A stretch of DNA of 64,000 nucleotides, from assembly GCA_910587375.1 (NCBI GenBank), contig CAJULR010000022.1:1-64000 (forward strand). The letters are read 5' to 3'. The translations under genes were made by a program, and so were the position numbers. This DNA is from Candidatus Gastranaerophilales bacterium. GTDB lineage: Bacteria > Cyanobacteriota > Vampirovibrionia > Gastranaerophilales > Gastranaerophilaceae. Shown in pieces: positions 8,063 to 15,828 of the stretch (position 1 is its first letter; each line of letters begins with the position of its first letter). A model generated the notes under the pieces. That model had not been told where the DNA came from. It did not search any database and saw only the letters and a list, made by a program, of their open reading frames with translations.

Positions 8063-9364
8063 TTAATCTTCTTTCATAAGACAACAATTTTTATACTTTT
8101 TACCGCTGCCGCAGGGGCAAGGCTCGTTTCTTCCGATGTTTAAAGGCTTTTCTTCTTTTTCTTTCGGCTCTTCTTTGTAATTTATTATTTTTTCAAAGGT
8201 TTTTGAATTATATAAGACCATTGTCGGAGAAAATTTATTTTGAATAAGCCAATCTTCCTTAAAATAGCCTATAATTTCCCGAACATCCTTAAAATCTTTA
8301 TTAAAAACTTTGTTTATGAATGATGTGAAATTTTTAAATTCTTTTTCTTTTTTGATGATTAAATTTGGTGAAACCTTGTCTGAAGTTATAAAATATTTAA
8401 TGCAAGCTTCTGCGTTTTCAACTGTGTCTAAAGAGTTTTGCTTTAAAATTTTATTAAAAGTTCCTAAAAAAGGAATGATATAAAGCCCGGAATCTGCGTC
8501 AGCAAAAAAGCCTATATCATAAGGTTTTTTAGATTTTGAAAACCCTCCTGCTGCATTTTTTATAAAATCGTCTTCCGCATTTTCATTTAATTCAAAATAC
8601 TCAATTTTTCCGCTTAAGTTGGCGTTTAATACATTTTGCCCGATATATTTTTCTTTTGAAATATTTTCAGTTTTTCCCTCCACAAGAAGGTTAAATTCCT
8701 TAATAAAATCATCCGCAAGGGCGTTTGTTGTGATAATTTCATCACTTTCAAAAGTTTTAGTGAATTTTTCCAAAAAAAGTTTTGTTGATTTTTGAAGCTC
8801 ACAAAGTTTCTCATCGTTATACATAGTCTGCGATTGTGGGTATTTTACAAGGCATTTCACGGTTTCAACGTTTGCAAAATATTCTCTGAATTGTCCAAAG
8901 CAATCAAAAATTTCCAAAAGATAAAAAGCGTTGTCAATTTCAATAATTCTTGCCTTGATAAAATCGTAAAGTCCTATTCCTCTTAAATTTGTCATCTTTA
9001 CAAGGGGGATAAGTTCAAAATCTTTTTCGTTTGCAAGGCAAGTGCAATTGTAGGCATTTTTTAATATTTTATTCACCCTGAAAACAGATTTAAAGCTTTT
9101 TTTAAATGCGGCCAAAACTTTTTTGTCAGCTGCGGGGTTTTTTTGCGCAAAATAGTCTAAAACCCTTGTATTGTCTTGCATTTTTTCGTCCAAAATATAA
9201 TTTATAAGACAATCGTTAAGTTCATTTTGTCTTTCAATTTTTATCTCATTTTTTATTAAAAATTCTTCAAAATCTTTCGACAATGCTTCATCGCTTACGG
9301 CAAAATCTATGAGTGCGTCCATATTTGAACTTATCGAATTTAGCGTTTCAACAAGTGTGGCCAT
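8063..9364 (-). CDS. SEC-C motif protein (433 aa)
   Basis: The last 20 residues form a classic SEC-C zinc motif (NEPCPCGSGKKYKNCC), as found at the end of SecA and in many uncharacterised proteins. The preceding 400 residues are helical and charged and match no family known to me. No signal peptide or membrane helix is present. It is the last gene of a minus-strand run tatD / 86-aa unknown / tlyA / this gene, 24 nt after tlyA, so it is probably cotranscribed. The SEC-C motif suggests zinc binding and contact with nucleic acid or the ribosome/translocon; the actual role is unknown. Confidence 0.8.
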   Translation of the reverse strand: MATLVETLNSISSNMDALIDFAVSDEALSKDFEEFLIKNEIKIERQNELNDCLINYILDEKMQDNTRVLDYFAQKNPAADKKVLAAFKKSFKSVFRVNKILKNAYNCTCLANEKDFELIPLVKMTNLRGIGLYDFIKARIIEIDNAFYLLEIFDCFGQFREYFANVETVKCLVKYPQSQTMYNDEKLCELQKSTKLFLEKFTKTFESDEIITTNALADDFIKEFNLLVEGKTENISKEKYIGQNVLNANLSGKIEYFELNENAEDDFIKNAAGGFSKSKKPYDIGFFADADSGLYIIPFLGTFNKILKQNSLDTVENAEACIKYFITSDKVSPNLIIKKEKEFKNFTSFINKVFNKDFKDVREIIGYFKEDWLIQNKFSPTMVLYNSKTFEKIINYKEEPKEKEEKPLNIGRNEPCPCGSGKKYKNCCLMKED

Positions 9365-9388
9365 CTTTTTTCCTCTTCCCTCTTTTTT

Positions 9389-10165
9389 CTAGCCTCTTTT
9401 TAAATATATTAAATATTCCGTATTTCCCTGCTTTGCCCCTTGAATTGGCGATTTTATGACCCCGAGTGTTTCAAGGGAAATTGAATGAGCGAATTTTTTA
9501 ATATCTTCAATAATTTTTTTGTGCACCGCTTCATCCTTTACAACTCCGCCCTTTGCAATTTCATTTTTTTCAGCTTCAAATTGCGGCTTTATTAAAAGCA
9601 CCATTTCGGCTTTTTTTGCGGTGAAATTCAAAACATTTAATAAAACTTTTTTAATTGAAATAAAAGATAAATCCATTGATAAAAATGTCGGCATTTCTTC
9701 TTCATCAAGGCTTTCTGCCCCAAAAATTTCTTCAAAGGTGCAGTTTTTAACATTTACTTTTTCAATGACAGAAACCTTTTCGTCAGAACGCAACTTCCAG
9801 GCAATTTGCCCATAGCCCACATCTGCCGCATAAACTTTCTTTGCCCCTTCTTGAAGCATGCAATCTGTAAAGCCGCCCGTGGAAGCGCCAATATCGATGC
9901 AAATTCTATCTTTTAAAGCTATTTTGAATTCATCAATCGCCCCTTTAAGCTTTAGGCCGCCACGGGACACATAAGGAATGGTCTTGATTTCAAGCTTCAT
10001 TGGGTGTTCAGGGTGAAAAAGTTTTTCTTCATCGTATAATTCGCCCGCTTTTGACACCACAACATCGTTAATTTTAACGTTTCCTGCTAAAATGTTCACC
10101 TGCGCGGAGTTTTTAGAGTCAAAATACCCATGTTCAAAAAGAATTAAGTCAAGCCTTTTTTTCAT
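9389..10165 (-). CDS. tlyA: TlyA-family S4/FtsJ rRNA 2'-O-methyltransferase
   Basis: The protein is 258 aa, the family's usual size. Residues 1-60 are an S4 RNA-binding domain (MKKRLDLILFEHGYFDS...GNVKINDVVV). Residues 64-250 are an FtsJ-like Rossmann methyltransferase with the SAM motif DIGASTGGFTDCMLQ and the later catalytic block SMDLSFISIKKVL. TlyA enzymes 2'-O-methylate rRNA cytidines; the old name is hemolysin A. It lies between the 86-aa unknown and the SEC-C gene in one operon. The start at 10165 gives a canonical N-terminus. Confidence 0.93.
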   Translation of the reverse strand: MKKRLDLILFEHGYFDSKNSAQVNILAGNVKINDVVVSKAGELYDEEKLFHPEHPMKLEIKTIPYVSRGGLKLKGAIDEFKIALKDRICIDIGASTGGFTDCMLQEGAKKVYAADVGYGQIAWKLRSDEKVSVIEKVNVKNCTFEEIFGAESLDEEEMPTFLSMDLSFISIKKVLLNVLNFTAKKAEMVLLIKPQFEAEKNEIAKGGVVKDEAVHKKIIEDIKKFAHSISLETLGVIKSPIQGAKQGNTEYLIYLKRG

Positions 10166-10222
10166 CCTTTAAAATTTTTCCTTTAAAATCCTCTAAAATT
10201 CCCTCTTTTGGCCTTAAAGCTT

Positions 10223-10483
10223 CTATTGCTTCACCATATATTGTTCTTCCTGAAGCGCAAGCCCTGAAATTTCAGATGACATAAGGCTCACTTTTTTAAT
10301 AGGCCCTGCGGCTTCAAGCTCTATCATTTTTGGCGCAGAAGCTGCTTTTAAGACTTTTTGAATATCATCGTAAACTTTTTTCGGGTCTTCAAAATAAAGA
10401 ACAATTGGCGCAACAGAGCCTTTTAAAAATATTAAAAGTGAAATTTTAGTTTGAATGTTTTGTCCTGCAAACTGGCTTGCCAT
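10223..10483 (-). CDS. Small conserved-looking hypothetical protein (86 aa)
   Basis: The start MASQFAGQNIQTK at 10483 is chosen because GGAGAG lies 10 nt upstream. A longer frame from a TTG at 10567 overlaps the end of tatD and adds a basic low-complexity tail. The sequence KISLLIFLKGSVAPIVLYFE reads like a small alpha/beta domain with an amphipathic helix after it. There is no Cys and no signal peptide. It is sandwiched between tatD (22-nt gap) and tlyA (57-nt gap) in one operon. No family name can be given. Confidence 0.75.
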   Translation of the reverse strand: MASQFAGQNIQTKISLLIFLKGSVAPIVLYFEDPKKVYDDIQKVLKAASAPKMIELEAAGPIKKVSLMSSEISGLALQEEQYMVKQ

Positions 10484-10505
10484 CTTGTTTTTACTCTCCT
10501 TTTGT

Positions 10506-11264
10506 CTAATCCTTTTTGTCAAAGTTAAAAATCTTCTCAGCGTTTTTAGTCGTTTCTTTTTGAACAAAATCCAAAGTTAAATCCTTCAAATTTGCAATCT
10601 CTTTTGCAATTAAATTTAAATACTTTGGTGCATTTTCTTCGCCTCTGAAAGGGTGCGGCGTTAAATATGGCGCGTCTGTTTCAAGGACAATGTTTTCAAT
10701 CGGGATTTCGCGCACGACATCCTTCATTTTCCTTGCGTTTTTAAACGTTACAACCCCGCCAATTCCAAGATACCAACCCAAATTTACACATTCTTTTGCA
10801 AACTCAACACTTCCTGAAAAACAATGCATTACAACTTTGTTATAATTTGCCTCTTTTAAAATGTTAAAAGTGTCTAAATGCGCCTCTCTGTCGTGAATTG
10901 CAACGGGCAAATCAAGTGCCATTGCAATTTCAATCTGCGTTTTAAAAACCTTCTTTTGAACATCGACAAATGTCTTATCCCAATAATAATCAAGGCCGAT
11001 TTCCCCAATGCCCACAATTTTTGGGTGGTGCGCCAAAAGGGCAATCTGTTTTGCTGTGTTTTCAGTAAATTTTTGTGCTTCGCTCGGGTGCACGCCCAAC
11101 ATGCCATAAACATTATCGTATTTATCAATAAATTCGGTAATTTTATAAAAAGTATCAGGCTCCACGCCGGGGATTATTACTTTTTCAACCCCGGCAACAA
11201 GTGCTGCCTTAATTTCGGCTTCCGGGTTTTGAAGCATATCAATGTGAGTGTGTGTATCTATCAT
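10506..11264 (-). CDS. tatD: TatD-family metal-dependent deoxyribonuclease
   Basis: The 252-aa TIM-barrel hydrolase has the family's metal ligands: DTHTHIDM at residues 3-10, the Glu in VGIGEIGLDYYW, HDREAH, HCFSG, and D in LETDAPYLTPHP. TatD proteins are 3'-5' DNases/quality-control nucleases acting in the cytoplasm. It is the first gene of the tatD-tlyA-SEC-C operon, divergent from rnpB; the 46-bp gap carries the rnpB promoter. Confidence 0.95.
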   Translation of the reverse strand: MIDTHTHIDMLQNPEAEIKAALVAGVEKVIIPGVEPDTFYKITEFIDKYDNVYGMLGVHPSEAQKFTENTAKQIALLAHHPKIVGIGEIGLDYYWDKTFVDVQKKVFKTQIEIAMALDLPVAIHDREAHLDTFNILKEANYNKVVMHCFSGSVEFAKECVNLGWYLGIGGVVTFKNARKMKDVVREIPIENIVLETDAPYLTPHPFRGEENAPKYLNLIAKEIANLKDLTLDFVQKETTKNAEKIFNFDKKD

Positions 11265-11275
11265 AATTTAATATT

Positions 11276-11303
11276 TTAACAAATTTTAATTTTTTTGTAT
11301 AAT
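11276..11303 (+). promoter_or_regulatory. Promoter of rnpB
   Basis: TTAACA (11276-11281), 16-bp spacer, TATAAT (11298-11303). This places the start at about 11310, where the P1 stem of RNase P RNA begins. Confidence 0.75.
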
Positions 11304-11310
11304 TATTAAG

Positions 11311-11680
11311 AAAGAAAGTCGGAGGATAATCGCGCGAGGGTTTAAACCTTTGTGAGGAAAGTCCGGACATCCAAAAAGGCGTGTTGCCTGGGAAAGCCAG
11401 GTGCGTGTGAGCGTGAGGACAGTGCCACAGAAAAGAAGAATGCCCTTCTTTTAAAGGAAGCCTTAGAAGGTTTTCTATATGAAGCTTGGGTGATTGTGCA
11501 ACGGCGGAGTAAGAGCCCACCGCCTCTTCCCGTAAGGGCAGAGGGCAAGGTAAACCCCAACAGGATGCAAGTTCGGCTTTGCGGCTATGGTGCCTTTTCC
11601 TCCCTTTGGGGCCGCATAAAGGAACGCATTAGACAGATGATTATCTTGAAACAGAATCCGGCTTATTACCGGCTTTCTTT
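11311..11680 (+). ncRNA. rnpB: RNase P RNA (bacterial class A)
   Basis: Helix P1 is formed by GAAAGTCGG near the start and CCGGCTTTC at the end. The conserved P4 strand GAGGAAAGTCCGGACATC is at about 11351-11368, the L15 motif GGTAAACCCC that binds the tRNA CCA end is near 11550, and the distal conserved block ACAGAATCCGGCTTAT is near 11651. Length is about 370 nt. The RNA is the catalytic subunit that removes tRNA 5' leaders. ORFs over this region on both strands are spurious. Confidence 0.96.
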
Positions 11681-11736
11681 TTATGCGTGCAAAATGTCCG
11701 GTTTTCCACAGGGTCTATATGCTGTTTATAAGGAAA

Positions 11737-12018
11737 TCATTTGTTCAAATCCAGGACACAGCGCACACCAAAGGCGTTGGTAGAAGAATTGCTATTAACC
11801 GTGAAACTGCCACTATTCAAGTTGCCTCTGTAATAACTAGTGCCGCTGTTAAGCGTGCCTGACCATACGTTGTTCGGGTAGCAGTTGTTATTGGTCGCGC
11901 CCGTGCAGCCGCTGGTACGGTTCTGGCACTGCAAGGCGCCGTAACCTGAATTGTTGTCGCAGAGCTGCAAACAAAACGTGGTGCAGTGGGACAACAGGAG
12001 TGGAACCAACTTTGTCAT
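11737..12018 (-). pseudogene. C-terminal fragment of a Cys-rich pilin-like protein
   Basis: The frame encodes NNVWSGTLNSGTSYY...AFGVRCVLDL, the kind of Cys/Ser/Asn/Trp-rich C-terminal domain seen at the end of lineage-specific pilin-like proteins; a related Cys-rich block is embedded in the giant prepilin at 34415. No N-terminal prepilin signal or membrane helix exists. The only ATG (12018) lies inside a dispersed repeat (12014-12086), so the gene seems to have been cut at the repeat boundary. It is probably a decayed remnant, though expression of the 93-aa ORF cannot be excluded. Confidence 0.6.
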
Positions 12019-12086
12019 CCTGAATACAAGCGCGTCATCCTGAACACAAATGCGTCATCCTGAACTTGTTTCAGGATCTCAAGATT
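12014..12086. repeat. Tandem and full copy of repeat R1
   Basis: Three units beginning GTCATCCTGAA start at 12014, 12034 and 12054, exactly 20 bp apart. The third continues as the full R1 palindrome (ATCCTGAA-CTTGT-TTCAGGAT) to about 12086. R1 recurs at 12546, 15496, 16250, 16624, 16673 and 34514. Confidence 0.85.
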
Positions 12087-12129
12087 CAGTTGGTTTCTCA
12101 ACCTTGCGACTCTGCCTTAATGTTTTAAT

Positions 12130-12283
12130 CTCGCACTTTAATCTAAACTTTAAAGTGCAATAGCTAAGTTTAATTTCAGCCTAAGCCATCGGAGGCAAAA
12201 CCCCATACGGTGGCAACATTTGACGATTTGAAATCCCATTCTGCTAAGGCCCGTAAGCCTCAACACTCCAAGGGCGATTTCCT
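12130..12283 (-). ncRNA. Candidate structured small RNA (unidentified)
   Basis: There is no ORF, but the stretch has a strong minus-strand promoter (12290-12318) and predicted start at about 12283 (GGAAATCGCCC...). The transcript can fold with GAGGC/GCCTC and TACGG/CCGTA long-range pairs and the local hairpin AGGC-TTACGG-GCCT. A hairpin GCACTTTAA/TTAAAGTGC lies near 12133-12158, so the 3' end is approximate. An irregular long hairpin with a bubble would be compatible with a 6S-type RNA, but I cannot assign it. It is not rnpB, tmRNA or SRP RNA. Confidence 0.4.
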
Positions 12284-12289
12284 TATTTA

Positions 12290-12318
12290 ATATTACTTCT
12301 CTTTTTGCCCCATGGCAA
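12290..12318 (-). promoter_or_regulatory. Sigma-70-type promoter on minus strand
   Basis: On the minus strand: TTGCCA (12318-12313), 17-bp spacer, TAATAT (12295-12290). No coding sequence follows before the pilin fragment, so it points to a noncoding transcript. Confidence 0.6.
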
Positions 12319-12345
12319 ATTTGTTAAAAAAGGAGTGTGAAAAAA

Positions 12346-12369
12346 GTAGGTTGGGCATACTTGCCCAAC
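12346..12369. repeat. Palindromic repeat R3b
   Basis: GTAGGTTGGGCATACTTGCCCAAC: arms GTTGGGCA / TGCCCAAC around a short centre. A close copy is translated inside the leader of the prepilin at 34415 (34434-34457). Confidence 0.8.
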
Positions 12370-12385
12370 ATCAACTAATGGGCGT

Positions 12386-12436
12386 AAAAAAAGGAGCGCG
12401 AAGGTTACATAACGCGCCCCGAAAAGTTGTTTATCG
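12386..12436 (-). terminator. Conserved terminator element of prepilin copy 2
   Basis: On the minus strand: GATAAACAACTTTTC, then stem GGGGCGCG (12420-12413) / CGCGCTCC (12400-12393) with one G-U pair, loop containing GTAACCTT, then seven Ts (12392-12386). The flank and loop are the same as at 2571 and 37191 but the stem sequence differs. It lies about 235 nt beyond the stop of the prepilin gene, with repeats in between. Confidence 0.75.
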
Positions 12437-12472
12437 TAAAAATTTGTTTTGTATGAAAGTTTAGATTTGTCG

Positions 12473-12630
12473 CGTCATTGCGAGGGACCAACGGGAGTGC
12501 GGCAATCTAGAAACCAGTGTCGAAAAAGCCAATCAACATGCAGTCGTCATCCTGAACTTGTTTCAGGATCTCAAGATTAAGTAAAATTTTCCTGGATTGC
12601 TTCGTCGCTGTCGCAACGCTCGCAATGACG
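12473..12630. repeat. Cluster of R2, R1, R2 repeats
   Basis: An inverted, diverged R2 copy (12473-12510, starts CGTCATTGCGAGGGA), a full R1 copy (12546-12578) and a near-perfect R2 copy (12591-12630) fill the 3' untranslated region of the prepilin gene. Nothing else is seen in this stretch. Confidence 0.8.
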
Positions 12631-12670
12631 TGTCCGCTCCGTAAGGCAGGGGCTAAAAGGCCCCAAAACC

Positions 12671-15634
12671 CTACATAGACGTGCTCTTATATTCAATTAT
12701 GACAACCCCGTCGCCGCCATAGCCGCCAAGTCCGCCCACCCCGTCAACAACAGCGCCGCCTCCGCCGCCTCCGCCAAAGACTCCGGGCTTTCCTTGCGCT
12801 CCGCTTGCTGCTGCGTTACAATTTCCCGCAGCGCTCATGTTTCCGCCACAGCCGCCAAGTGGTGGCCCCGCAACTTTCCCGTCTTTGGATTTTATAAACG
12901 TCGCAAAGGTGTTGTCGATGTTTTGATAGATATATTCCATATATCCGCCGATTCCGCCGCCGATTTCAGAGCCCGCATGCCCGTGCACGGCTGCTCCTTC
13001 GTCTGCAGCATAGTTATTATAGTTGTCAGGAAGCTTTTGAACCCCGCCATGGTCGTCTTTTGTAAGGCCGCTGTTGCCTTTAAGGCCGCCTTTTGCCTTT
13101 AAAAGCGTGCCAAAAGAGCTTTCGCCGCCCGCGCCGTCATAGGCTGTGCCGTTTGCCGCGGTTCCTGTTTTGCCGCCTTTGCCGATTGTGATTGGGATTT
13201 CGCTTCCCGGTTTTAAGTTATATAAAGTTGTAGATTTATATTCGCCGCTGGTGCCGCCCCCGCCGTTGCTGCCGCCATATTCAATGTAAATATAGCCGCT
13301 TGCACCTGCAGCGCCCATGCCAAAGGTGTCCCCTGTGGTTTGTGCGCCTGCTCCGCCGCCTCCGCCTGCGCCGTAGCTGTCGATTGCTGGTGTGGAGCCG
13401 TTTTTAACGCTGTTTCCGCCAGTTCCCCCTGAAACGCTTTCTGCTTTCATATTTTGGATGTTTCCGCCTGCGCCGCCAAAACCTTTGTTTGTAATTGCAG
13501 AGGCCAAAATGCCTTCGCCGCCTCCATATCCGCCTGTAAAGGTTTTGTTTAGCCAGTTTCCGCTTGCGTTTGCAACGTTATCCTGCATAATAAACACGCG
13601 TGTTCCAAGCCTTGCGCCGCCAGCAGAGGCCACATTCGGGTCTGAAGAGTATTGGCCTGCGTTTCCGCCAAGGGCTGTTGCAATGATTGTGCCTGTGGAA
13701 GAGCCGCGGCGGATGTAGGTTGCGCCGCCGTTGTTTCCGTTTTTGCCTGCGCTCACTTGGTTTGCGCCGCCTGCGCCCACTTCAAAATATAGGGTTTCGC
13801 CTGGGGTCACGGTGATTTCACCAATGGTCATTTGGCCTGCGCCCCCGCCGCCCCCGCCATTTGCCGGCATATTATATGTGCATTTCAAGGCATTTGTCCT
13901 TGCCCCCGACTGCCCGTAACAAAGACGTAGCGCACCAGGCATGCCGTTGTTGGCCGCATTATTTGCATCTTTAGTGTTTTGTGTTCCATCGCCACCGTTA
14001 CAATAATTGGCGCTTTTCCATATTGTAGTAGTACCTATAGTACCGGCAGTACTACTATTGCCAGATTTGCCTCCGTACCCTCCGCCTCCACCAACACCTG
14101 CAGATGTAGTACCTGTATTTCCGGTCAAACCATTACCTATGCCTACAGTTGTATTTAAATATGTCCCACCTCCACCTCCAGCTCCAGCTCCACCTTTTCC
14201 ACTTCCACCTGCTCCACCCCCTCCGCCATATCCGCCCCCACCACCTCCGCCTCCTCCTGCACCGTAATATGTGCTTGAACTATAATGATAGCTTCCACCC
14301 CCACCCCCACCCCCACCAATTTGAAATATTATAGTACCAGAGGTTCCTGAAGCAGTAGAAATTGATGTTGGGCCTCCGCCACCCCCACCCCCACCTGTTG
14401 CAAGACTTCCACTACCATTTGAATATGCATTTCTTGCGCCCCCACCTCCGCCTCCACCCCATATTCCACCTCTTCCGCCACTTCCTGCATAACTGCTTGA
14501 TATAGCATTACTACCTGTTCCCCCATACGAGATGGCAGTTCCAGTTCCATTTGAACCAGATGTTGCGTTTCCAGTAGAAGATTGCAGTCCTTGGCCACCA
14601 TTACCTCCATATGTGCCTCCATTTCCACCGCTGTAGTTGCCACTCCAAGCTCCACCACCTCCACCTCCAGCACTATATCCACCTTCATTGCCACTGTGTT
14701 TACCTATTGCGCCCCCACCTCCACCTCCAGCAACTTTTATATAAACAGTTGATACAGATGAAGTTACTGATGCATTTGCTATATATCCACCTGAGCCTCC
14801 ACCGCCACCATATGTATCGTACCCTGCACCACCCCCACCCCCGCCGCCGCAGGCGGTGACTTTGAGTTCAGCTCCGGCTGTGGCTCCGGGGGTATATTTA
14901 ACGCTTTCATCTGCCGTTAAGGTCCACTGTGTCACGCCTGAGGACTTACAGGCGCTGTCCAATTCGGGGACAATCCAGCTTGCATTGTTAGGAATTGTAA
15001 AGCTGTGTTCACCCGCGCTTAAAAAATCTTTACATGTTTCTGCAGCAGTTACCGAGGGAATATCTCCATAAGCTGTACCCACCCCAACGCCGCCGCTGGC
15101 GCCGCCTCCGCCGCCACCGACCATATAAACGCGAAGTTTTGTAACGCCTTCCGGGACTTTCCAGCTTTGAACAGAGCTTGGGTTTTTAAATTCTAAAACG
15201 CCGTGGAATGCGTCCCCGCCTGCGCCTCCGCCGCCGAGCATGGTCACTTTGGCAGAGTTTACGTCAACCGGAACAAGAAAGGTTCCATCTTCGTTAAAAA
15301 TCTGAATAACCGCGTCTTTATCGTATTGTGCGGCGCCAACGCCCGAAACATTGATTGTGGCTTCGTCCATGCGCTTTGTCATGACAGGCGCCAAGGCCGC
15401 CATGAGTAACGACGCCACCAATAGAGCCATAAGCATTTCCACCAACGAAAACGCAGCATGGGATGATGTTGGGTTAAAACCCAACCTACGGGTTTGAGAT
15501 TCTGAAACAAGTTCAGAATGACAAAGTCGGTCCCCGTTCGTTGGCCGAACAGTGTCCATTGGTTGAACGGCCGCAGTGCGGTTTAGAGCTGCAAAACTGC
15601 AGCTGTTTTTGAACAACTTTTTAAACATAAACAA
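12671..15634 (-). CDS. Giant glycine-rich prepilin-like protein, copy 2 (987 aa)
   Basis: An unusually long leader (residues 1-61) ends HAA, followed by the class III signal FSLVEMLMALLVASLLMAAL and a Lys/Arg end: a type IV prepilin/pseudopilin N-terminus with predicted cleavage A61|F62. The leader contains translated copies of repeats R1 (CHSELVSESQT) and R3 (RRLGFNPTSSH). The rest is Gly-rich (runs up to 9-10 Gly) with short beta segments such as VPEGVTKLRVYMVGGGG and a conserved C-terminus DGVVIIEYKSTSM. The central part (about 14030-14835) uses GGA/GGT while both flanks use GGC. It is exported and assembled like a minor pilin by inference; pilD is at 29732. It is divergent from an XRE gene. 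Confidence 0.9.
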   Translation of the reverse strand: MFMFKKLFKNSCSFAALNRTAAVQPMDTVRPTNGDRLCHSELVSESQTRRLGFNPTSSHAAFSLVEMLMALLVASLLMAALAPVMTKRMDEATINVSGVGAAQYDKDAVIQIFNEDGTFLVPVDVNSAKVTMLGGGGAGGDAFHGVLEFKNPSSVQSWKVPEGVTKLRVYMVGGGGGGASGGVGVGTAYGDIPSVTAAETCKDFLSAGEHSFTIPNNASWIVPELDSACKSSGVTQWTLTADESVKYTPGATAGAELKVTACGGGGGGGAGYDTYGGGGGSGGYIANASVTSSVSTVYIKVAGGGGGGAIGKHSGNEGGYSAGGGGGGAWSGNYSGGNGGTYGGNGGQGLQSSTGNATSGSNGTGTAISYGGTGSNAISSSYAGSGGRGGIWGGGGGGGARNAYSNGSGSLATGGGGGGGGPTSISTASGTSGTIIFQIGGGGGGGGSYHYSSSTYYGAGGGGGGGGGYGGGGGAGGSGKGGAGAGGGGGTYLNTTVGIGNGLTGNTGTTSAGVGGGGGYGGKSGNSSTAGTIGTTTIWKSANYCNGGDGTQNTKDANNAANNGMPGALRLCYGQSGARTNALKCTYNMPANGGGGGGAGQMTIGEITVTPGETLYFEVGAGGANQVSAGKNGNNGGATYIRRGSSTGTIIATALGGNAGQYSSDPNVASAGGARLGTRVFIMQDNVANASGNWLNKTFTGGYGGGEGILASAITNKGFGGAGGNIQNMKAESVSGGTGGNSVKNGSTPAIDSYGAGGGGGAGAQTTGDTFGMGAAGASGYIYIEYGGSNGGGGTSGEYKSTTLYNLKPGSEIPITIGKGGKTGTAANGTAYDGAGGESSFGTLLKAKGGLKGNSGLTKDDHGGVQKLPDNYNNYAADEGAAVHGHAGSEIGGGIGGYMEYIYQNIDNTFATFIKSKDGKVAGPPLGGCGGNMSAAGNCNAAASGAQGKPGVFGGGGGGGAVVDGVGGLGGYGGDGVVIIEYKSTSM
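15468..15522. repeat. R3 and R1 repeats inside the prepilin leader
   Basis: R3 (GTTGGGTTAAAACCCAACC palindrome, 15468-15489) and R1 (15496-15522) lie within codons about 38-58 of the prepilin gene and keep the frame open. Both also occur as intergenic copies elsewhere in the window. Confidence 0.85.
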
Positions 15635-15702
15635 TTTCTCACTTTTTTAAAGTATTAACCGAAAATTTAATCTTTAGAACAACTTTTTAGTAAAATTTTC
15701 TA

Positions 15703-15760
15703 CTACACAATATATTATAATAATGTTTACATTAAAAATCAATAAAAACTTGTTGTGTAG
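15703..15760. promoter_or_regulatory. Prepilin promoter with flanking inverted repeat
   Basis: On the minus strand TTGATT (15742-15737), 17-bp spacer, TATAAT (15719-15714) puts the start at about 15707. The inverted repeat CTACACAA (15703-15710) and TTGTGTAG (15753-15760) brackets this promoter, with one arm on the start site and one upstream of the -35. It is a likely operator for the divergent XRE protein. Confidence 0.6.
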
Positions 15761-15828
15761 GTTATGAACACATGGCCTATTGCATAATAAGCTGTTGTTT
15801 GTATTGGGTTCAAGAAAAGTGGAATAAT

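Noticed and set aside
11239..11783. Several ORFs over the rnpB region
   Set aside because: The region has all conserved RNase P RNA elements; the ORFs have no protein-like features.
13392..14267. Pro-rich ORFs opposite prepilin copy 2
   Set aside because: Antisense of poly-Gly codons gives poly-Pro; the conserved prepilin frame is on the other strand.
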